64,000 nucleotides of DNA from Streptomyces griseochromogenes (GTDB lineage: Bacteria > Actinomycetota > Actinomycetes > Streptomycetales > Streptomycetaceae). The stretch covers positions 2,232,001 to 2,296,000 of the forward strand of contig NZ_CP016279.1 in NCBI RefSeq assembly GCF_001542625.1, given 5' to 3'. Positions 29,301-38,300 of the stretch are shown here, piece by piece. The notes under the pieces were generated by a model, which saw only the letters and a program-made list of their open reading frames with translations, made no database searches and was not told the origin of the DNA. Numbering within the stretch: position 1 is the first letter of the stretch; the number at the start of each line of letters is the position of its first letter. The translations under genes and the position numbers were made by a program.

Positions 29301-32300
29301 GCGGGTGAGGTGCGGCTGCTGTCCGAGTCCGTGGCGTGGCCGGTGAACGGCCGGGTGCGGCGTGCGGGTGTGTCCTCGTTCGGTCTGAGTGGTACCAACG
29401 CGCACGTCATCGTCGAGGAAGCTCCCGAGCCTGCCGAGACCGGGGTCTCCGTGGACAGCGGAGCACCGGCGGCCCCCGCGCTGGTGGTGGCCGATGGGCT
29501 CGCCGCGTGGATGGTGTCGGGCCAGTCGGCGGACGGGCTGACGGCGCAGGCGGACCGGTTGCGTGAGTGGGTAGCTGCTCGGCCGGAGTTGGAGTCGGCG
29601 GATGTGGCGTGGTCGTTGGCGGCGACGCGGTCGGTGTTCGAGCACCGAGCCGTGGTGGTCGGTGCCGACCGTGAGGAACTGGTGGCCGGGCTGGAGAGTC
29701 TGGCTGGTGGCGTGCCTGCCGCGTCGGTCGTGTCGGGTGTGGTGCGGTCGGGTGCCCGGGTGGTGTTCGTCTTCCCGGGTCAGGGGTCTCAGTGGCTGGG
29801 GATGGGTCGTGAACTGGCTGAGTCCAGTTCGGTGTTCGCGGCTCGTCTGGCTGAGTGTGAGCGGGCGCTGGCCCCGTATGTGGACTGGTCGTTGAGCGAT
29901 GTTCTTGCAGGCGCGCCGGGTGCTCCGGAGCTGGAGTCGGCGGATGTGGTGCAGCCGGCGCTGTGGGCGGTGATGGTCTCTCTGGCTGCGGTGTGGGAGG
30001 CGGCCGGTGTGACCCCGGATGCGTTGGTGGGTCATTCGCAGGGTGAGATCGCGGCGGCGACTGTGGCCGGGATGCTGAGCCTGGAGGACGGCGCGCGGGT
30101 GGTCGCGCTGCGCTCGCAGTCGTTGCGGGTGTTGTCTGGTGCCGGCGGCATGATGTCGGTGACCGAACCGGCCGCCCGGGTCGAGGAGCGCCTGGTGCGC
30201 TGGGACGGCCGACTGTCGTTGGCCGCGGTCAACGGCCCGGCGGCGGTGGTGGTTTCCGGCGAGCCGATGGCGCTGGAAGAATTGAAGCGGGAGCTGGAGG
30301 CCGAGGGCGTACGCGCCCGGATGGTCGCGGTGGACTACGCCTCGCACTCCGCGCAGGTGGAGCAGCTGGAAGCGGAGATCACCTCCGTGCTCGCCATGGT
30401 GGCTCCGCGTGCGGGCCGGGTGCCGATGGTCTCGGCGATGACGGGCGAGGTGCTGACCGGCACCGAGCTGGACGCCGGGTACTGGTATCGCAGCCTGCGG
30501 GCATCGGTGCAGTTCGACAGGGCGGTACGCACCCTGGCCGGCATGGGCCACCAGGTGTTCATCGAGGTCTCCCCGCACCCGGTGCTGCTCGCGGCGATGA
30601 CCGAGACGCTGGAAGAGGCCGCGCTGGAGGCAGGTCCCGGCGCACAGGCGGGGATCGTGTCCGGCACGCTGCGCCGCGACGACGGTGGAGCGGCACGTCT
30701 GATCACCTCGCTCGCCGAGGCCTTCGTCCACGGTGCTCCCGTCGACTGGACCGCGCTCCTCCCCGCCAGGCAGCGGGTGGAGCTGCCCACGTATGCCTTC
30801 CAGCACGAGCGGTACTGGCCCCAGGGAGTGCTGGCCCTGATGACTGCGGGATCTGCTGCAGGGGGCGACGCGGTGTCGCTTGGACTGGGTGCGGTGGGTC
30901 ATCCGCTGCTGGGTGCGGCGGTTGAACTGGCCGGGGGCGCGGGGTTGGTCTGCACGGGACGGCTGTCCGTGCGTACGCAGCCGTGGCTGGCTGACCATGT
31001 CGTAGGCGGCGTGATCCTGCTGCCGGGCACCGGGTTCGTGGAACTGGTTGTCCGAGCGGGTGACCAGGTCGGGTGCGGTCTGCTGGAGGAGCTGACGTTG
31101 CAGGCGCCGTTGGTGGTGCCCGCCGACGGTGGCGGGGTGCAGGTCCAGGTCGTGGTGGCGGCGGCCGACGCTGATGGACGGCGCGAGGTCGAGGTCTTCT
31201 CCCGTCCGGATGAGCCCGGCACCCAGCAGCCGTGGGTCCAGCATGCCAGCGGTGTGATCGCCCCCGCCGAAGCCGTGCAGGAGGCCGAGGAGGACTTCGC
31301 GCTCTGGCCGCCGCGGGATGCGACCGCAGTGGACATCGCGGATGTGTACGCGGTGCATCTGGCCGACGTGTACGGCCCGTCGTTCCATGGACTTCAGGCG
31401 GTCTGGCGTCGCGGTGAGGACGTCTTCGCCGAGGTGGCGCTGCCGGAGGGCGTGGCGCAGGAGGCCGGTTCGTTCGGCCTGCACCCGGCGCTGCTGGACG
31501 CGGCGCTGCACGCGGCGCTGCTGACGGAGGCGGACGCGGCCGGCGAGGGCCAACTGGGCGAGGTCCGGATGCCGTTCGCGTGGACGGGTGTGGAGCTGCA
31601 CGCGAGTGGCGCGTCGGTTCTGCGGGCCCGGCTGCGGCGAAGCGCGCAGGGCAGTTTGACGCTGACGGCGGCGGACACCACCGGCGCGCCGGTGGTCTCG
31701 GTGGCGTCGCTGGTGAGCCGTCCGGTCTCGGCGGACCAACTGCAAACAACTCATCGCGGTGTGAGCGATGCGCTGTTCAGTGTGGATTGGGTCCCGGTGT
31801 CCGAGGCCTCGCTCCCGGCCGGGGACTGGGCGCTGATCGGCACCGATCACTTCGCCCTGGCCGACGCGCTGGACACGGCCGGGGTGCCGGTCCGGGCCTT
31901 TGCCGATCTGGCCGAGGTCGCTGTCGCCATCGAGGCGGGGGAGGTCGCCCCGCAGGTGGTGCTCGTCTGTGCGGACACGGAGAACACCGGTGATGCCGCC
32001 CTGGCTGCCCAGCGGGCTGCCGGATCGATGCTGGGCCTGGTGCAGGAGTGGCTGGAGGAACAGCGCCTGGAGTCGGCCCAGTTGGTGGTGGTCACCCGAG
32101 GTGCGGTGGCCACGGCCGCTGGTGAGGGCGTGACGGACCTGGCGGCAGCGGCCGTATGGGGTCTGCTGCGGTCGGCCCAGTCGGAGAATCCGGGGCGTCT
32201 GGTCCTGGCCGATCTGCCCGTCACCGGCGACCACGCGGCCGTACTGCCGACCGTGCTCGGCAGCGGTGAGCCGGAGTTGGCGATCCGCGACCACCACGCC

Positions 32301-35300
32301 TACGGGCGTCGGCTGACCCGCCCGAAGGGTGACCTGGTCGTACCGGAGCCGGACACCGACGCACCTTCACGCACGGTACTGGTGACCGGTGGGACCGGGA
32401 CGCTGGGTGGGATGGTGGCCCGGCATCTGGTGGTGACCGGCCGGGCTGGTGGTGTGGTGCTGGTGAGCCGCTCGGGCCCGGGGGCTGCTGGTGTGGCGGC
32501 TTTGGCTGGGGAGTTGGCCGGGCTGGGGGCGTGGGTTCGGGTGGTCGTGTGTGATGTGGCCGACCGGGATGCGCTGGCCGGGCTGCTGGGTCAGATCCCG
32601 GCCGATTGCCCGCTGGGGTCGGTCTTCCATGCCGCGGGGATCATCGACGACGGTGTGATCGGGGCGCTTACCCCGGAGCGTCTGGCGGCGGTGATGCGGC
32701 CGAAGGTGGACGCGGCCTGGTATCTGCATGAGTTGACCCAGGGCTTGGATCTGGAGCATTTCGTTCTGTTCTCGTCGGCGGCGGCGACGTTCGGTGCGCC
32801 GGGGCAGGGCAATTATGTGGCGGCGAACGCGTTCCTGGACGCGCTGGCGGCCGAACGACGCTCGGCCGGGCTGGCCGGGACGTCGTTGGCGTGGGGTCCT
32901 TGGGTGCATGAGGCGGGGATCGGTCGGGATCTGGGTGAGCGGTTGTTGTCGCGGATCAGTCGGTCGGGGATTGCGGCGTTGGGTGCGGATGAGGGTTTGG
33001 TGGTGCTGGATGTGGCGTTGTCTCGTGGTGAGGCGTTGTTGGTTCCGGCTCGTTTGGATTTGGCGGGTTTGCGGGCTCAGGCGGTGCGTAGTGGTGAGGT
33101 TCCGCCGTTGTGGCGGGTGTTGGCGGGTGATGTGCCGGTTCGGCGTGTTGTTGCGTCGGGTTCTGGTGTGGGTGTTGGTGGTGCGGGTGAGGGGTTGCGG
33201 CGGCGGTTGGTGGGGTTGTCGGGTGTGGAGCGGGATCGGTTGTTGTTGGATGTGGTTCGGGGGAATGTGGCTGCGGTTCTGGGTCATGTGTCGGGGGATG
33301 CGATTGAGCCTGGGCGGGCGTTTTCGGATCTGGGTTTTGATTCGTTGATTGCGGTGGAGTTGCGGAACCGGTTGAACGCGGAGACGGGTTTGCGGTTGCC
33401 GGCGACGTTGGTGTTCGACTATCCGACGCCGGTGGTGTTGGCGAGGTTGTTGCGGGCGGAGTTGACGGGTGATCTGCCGGTGGATGTGGGTGGGGTGGTG
33501 GCTGCGCGTTCGGTGGTGGTTGATGAGCCGGTTGCGATTGTGGGGATGGCGTGTCGGTTCCCGGGTGGTGCGGGTAGTCCGGAGGAGTTGTGGCGGTTGT
33601 TGGCTGCGGGGGCGGATGCGATTGGGCCGTTTCCGGTGGATCGTGGTTGGGATATTGAGGGGTTGTATGACCCGGATCCTGAGCATGCGGGGACGTCGTA
33701 TACGCAGGCGGGTGGGTTTGTTCAGGATGCCAGTGGGTTTGATGCGGGGTTCTTCGGGATCAGTCCGCGTGAGGCGTTGGCGATGGATCCGCAGCAGCGG
33801 TTGTTGTTGGAGGTGTGCTGGGAGGCGTTCGAGCGGGCTGGTATTGATCCTGCGAGTCTGCGGGGCAGCCAGACCGGCACCTTCGTAGGCGGATACGCAT
33901 CCGGGTACGTGGGGATCAGCCTGGAGGGCGAGGGAGAGTTCGAGGGTGCCGAGGGGCACCTGATGACCGGTAACGCGACGAGCATTCTGTCGGGCCGGGT
34001 GTCGTATGTGCTGGGTCTTGAGGGTCCGGCGGTGACGGTGGACACGGCGTGCTCGTCGTCGCTGGTGGCCCTGCACCTGGCCGCCCAGGCCCTGCGGTCC
34101 GGCGAGTGCTCCCTGGCCCTGGCCGGCGGTATCACGGTCATGGCGACCCCCGATGGGTTCCTGGCGTTCTCCCAGGCGCGCGGCCTGGCGGCGGACGGGC
34201 GGTCCAAGGCGTTCTCGGAGCAGGCGGACGGCATGGGCATGGCCGAGGGCGTAGGCATGCTGGTGGTGGAGCGGCTGTCGGACGCCCGCCGCAACGGGCA
34301 TCCGGTCCTGGCGGTGGTGCGCGGCAGCGCGATCAACCAGGACGGTGCCTCCAACGGTCTGACCGCGCCGAACGGTCCCTCTCAGCAGCGGGTGATCCGC
34401 GCGGCCCTGGCCAGCGCCCAGCTGTCGGCCGCCGACGTGGACGCGGTGGAGGCACACGGCACGGGAACCAAGCTCGGTGACCCGATCGAGGCGCAGGCGC
34501 TGCTCGCGACCTACGGCCAGGAGCGGTCGGAGGAGCAGCCGCTGTGGCTCGGCTCGGTGAAGTCCAACATCGGGCACACGCAGGCGGCCGCAGGTGTCGC
34601 CGGCGTGATGAAGATGGTGCTGGCGCTGCAGAACCAGCAGCTGCCGCAGACGCTCCATGTGGAAGAGCCGTCGTCGCATGTGGACTGGTCGGCGGGTGAG
34701 GTGGAGCTGCTGGCCGAGTCCGTGCCGTGGCCGGTGAACGGGCGGGTACGGCGTGCGGGTGTGTCCTCGTTCGGGATCAGCGGCACCAACGCGCACATCA
34801 TCCTTGAGGAAGCTCCGGCCGTTGAGGCCGCCGAGCTCGACGACGAGGCACCTGAGGCGGGCGGTACCGGGGCACCGGTGGTGTCCGGTGCCGATGCGTG
34901 GCTGGTGTCGGGTCGGTCGGCGGACGGACTGGCGGCGCAGGCCGGCCGGTTGCGTGAGTGGGCCGTGGCCCGGCCGGACCTGGACGCGTCGGACGTCGGC
35001 TGGTCGCTCGCGGTGTCGCGGTCGGTGTTCGAGCACCGGGCCGTGGTGGTCGGCACCGACCGCGATGAGCTGGTGACCGGCCTGGAGAACCTGGCCCGCG
35101 GCGGGTCCGCCGCGTCGGTCGTGTCCGGCGTGGCGCGGTCGGGTGCCCGGGTGGTGTTCGTCTTCCCGGGTCAGGGGTCTCAGTGGCTGGGGATGGGGCG
35201 TGAACTGGCTGAGTCCAGTCCGGTGTTCGCGGCTCGTCTGGCTGAGTGTGAGCGGGCGCTGGCCCCGTATGTGGACTGGTCGTTGAGCGATGTTCTTGCA

Positions 35301-38300
35301 GGCGCGGACGGTGCTCCGGAGCTGGAGTCGGCGGATGTGGTGCAGCCGGCGCTGTGGGCGGTGATGGTCTCTCTGGCTGCGGTGTGGGAAGCCGCCGGTG
35401 TGACCCCGGATGCGTTGGTGGGTCACTCGCAGGGTGAGATCGCGGCGGCGACGGTGGCCGGGATGCTCAGCCTGGAGGACGGCGCGAAGGTCGTTGCCCT
35501 GCGCTCGCAGTCGTTGCGCGTGCTGTCTGGTGCCGGCGGCATGATGTCGGTGACCGAACCGGCCGCCCGGGTCGAGGAACGCCTCGGCCGCTGGGAGGGC
35601 CGTCTGTCGCTGGCGGCGGTCAACGGCCCGGCCGCAGTGGTGGTTTCCGGTGAGCCGATGGCGCTGGAAGAGCTGAAGCGGGAGCTGGAGGCCGAGGGCG
35701 TACGCGCCCGGATGGTCGCGGTGGACTACGCCTCGCACTGCGCGCAGGTGGAGCAGCTGGAGAAGGAGATTCTCTCGGTTCTGGCCGGGGTCGCTCCGCG
35801 TGCGGGCCGGGTGCCGATGGTCTCGGCGATGACGGGCGAGATGCTGACCGGCACCGAGCTGGACGCCGGCTACTGGTACGGCAGCCTGCGCGCGTCGGTG
35901 CAGTTCGATGGCGCCGTGCGGACCCTGGCCGGCATGGGGCACCAGGTGTTCATCGAGGTCTCCCCGCACCCGGTGCTGCTCGGGGCGATCACCGAGACGC
36001 TCGAGGAGGCCGCGCTGGAGGCGGGCCCGGGCACGAAGGCGGGGGTGGTGTGCGGCACGCTGCGCCGGGACGACGGCGGAGCGACCCGTCTGATCACCTC
36101 GCTCGCCGAGGCGTTCGTGCACGGCGCGGGAGTGGACTGGACGGCCGTGCTGCCCGCCGGACAGCAGGTGGAGCTGCCCACGTACGCCTTCCGGCACGAG
36201 CGGTACTGGCCCCAGGGAGCGTCGGCGCTGTTGGCCTCGGGATCGGTCGTGGGCGGCGATGGCGCGAGCACGGTGGCCGAGGCGCAGTTCTGGGCCGCTG
36301 TCGAGGGCGGAGACCTGGCGCAGGTCGCCGACACGCTCGCCATCGAGAACGAGCAGTATTTGGGTGAGGTGCTGCCGGCGCTGGCTTCGTGGCGGCGCCG
36401 GGAGCAGGACCGCTCCACGACCGCGAACTGGCGCTACCGGGTGGGCTGGGCGCCGGTCGCCGAGCCCGACCCGGGTGTGCTGACGGGCGTATGGCTGCTG
36501 GTGACCGCTGCCGGGCAGTCCGAAGACGATCTGACGCGCGGATGCGTGCGGGCGCTGGCCGCCCGAGGCGCCGACGTGGTGATGGTCCAGGTCCCGGCCG
36601 ATGCCGTGGAGCGGGCTGAGGTGGCGGCGGTCCTCGCTCAGGCGCTGCGGGACAGGGAGCCTGGTGCGGTGGCGGGTGTGCTGTCACTGCTGGCGCTGGA
36701 CGAGACGTTCGTACAGGAGCATCCGGCGGTGGCCCAGGGCGTGGCCACGACGCTGGGCCTGGTGCAGGCGCTCGGAGACTCGGATGTGGTCGCACCGCTG
36801 TGGGCGGCCACCCGCGGAGCGGTGGCGGCCGTGCCGGGTGAGGTGCTGAGCAACCCGGTGCAGGCGCAGGTGTGGGGCCTCGGCCGGGTGGTCGGCCTGG
36901 AACACCCGGACCGGTGGGGTGGGTTGATCGATCTGCCCGCCGTACTCGACGAGCGCGCCGGAGCGCGGCTGGCGGCCGTGCTGGCCGGATGCGGCGAGGA
37001 CGAGGTGGCGATCCGCCAGGCTGGGATTCTGGGTCGTCGGCTGAGCCGGGCTGCGCAGCCGCGTGTCTCCGCCGAGGGCTGGGTGCCGCGTGGGAGTGTG
37101 CTGATCACGGGTGGTACGGGTGCGATCGGCGGGCACGTGGCGCGCTGGCTGGCCGGCCGTGGTGCTCAGCGGTTGGTGCTGACCAGCCGGTCCGGAGCCG
37201 GTGCTGCGGGTGCTGCGGCGCTGGCGGCCGAGCTGGCCATGGCGGGCGCGCGCGTGGATGTCGTGTCCTGCGATGTCGGTGAGCGGGCGGATCTGTCCGG
37301 GTTGCTGGCCTGGACCGGGACGGACGGTCCCGCACTGTCCGCGGTGATGCACACGGCCGGTGTGCTGGACGACGGCGTGGTCGACCGGCTGTCGGCGGAA
37401 CGACTCGCCACGGTGATGGCGCCCAAGACCGCGAGCGCGGCTCTGCTGGACGAGCTGACCGCGGACCTCGACCTCGACGCATTCGTTCTCTTCTCCTCGG
37501 CCGCCTCCACGCTGGGCGCCGCCGGCCAGGGCAACTACGCCGCGGCGAACGCCTTCCTGGACGCCATGGCGGAAAGCAGGCGGGGCCGGGGTCTGGCCGG
37601 TCTCGCGGTGGCCTGGGGGCTGTGGGGCGGAGGCGGCCTGGCGGAATCCAACGAAGCCATCCGGGCCCGGATGCGTCGGCTGCCCATGCCCGCCATGGAT
37701 CCGCAACTGGCGGTGCGAGCGCTGGGTGAGGCACTTGAACAGCCAGACCCGGTGCTGACGGTGATGGATATAGATTGGGCGCAGTTGGCCTCGGTGCCGG
37801 GCGCGGCGGATTTGCGCCAGAGGCCTCTGGTGAGGGACCTGCCCGAGGTGCGCCGACTGGCCGCCGCCGGCGGCGGTGCGGGCACCGAGGGTGTGGTGCG
37901 GAGTGAGGGTGAACTGGCCCAGCGGCTGGCCGGGTTGGGCCGGGCCGAGCAGGACCGGGTGCTGATCGATGTGGTGCGGGCCGAGGCAGCGGTGGTGTTG
38001 GGGCATGCCTCGGCGGAAGCGGTGCAGGACAGTCAGGCCTTCAAGGATCTGGGCTTTGACTCGCTGACCGGGGTCGAGCTGCGTAATCGGTTGAACGCGG
38101 CGACGGGGTTGAGGCTGCCGGCCACGCTGGTATTCGACTACCCCACCCCAGTGGTACTTGCCACCTGGCTCCGGACCGAGATCATCCAGGGCGAAACAAC
38201 GTCGGTGCCGATACTCGATGAGCTGGACCGGCTCGAATCGAGCCTTTCGGGTATGGGTTCCGATCGGAATATGCGTGAAAGCGTCACGAGGCGGCTGCAG

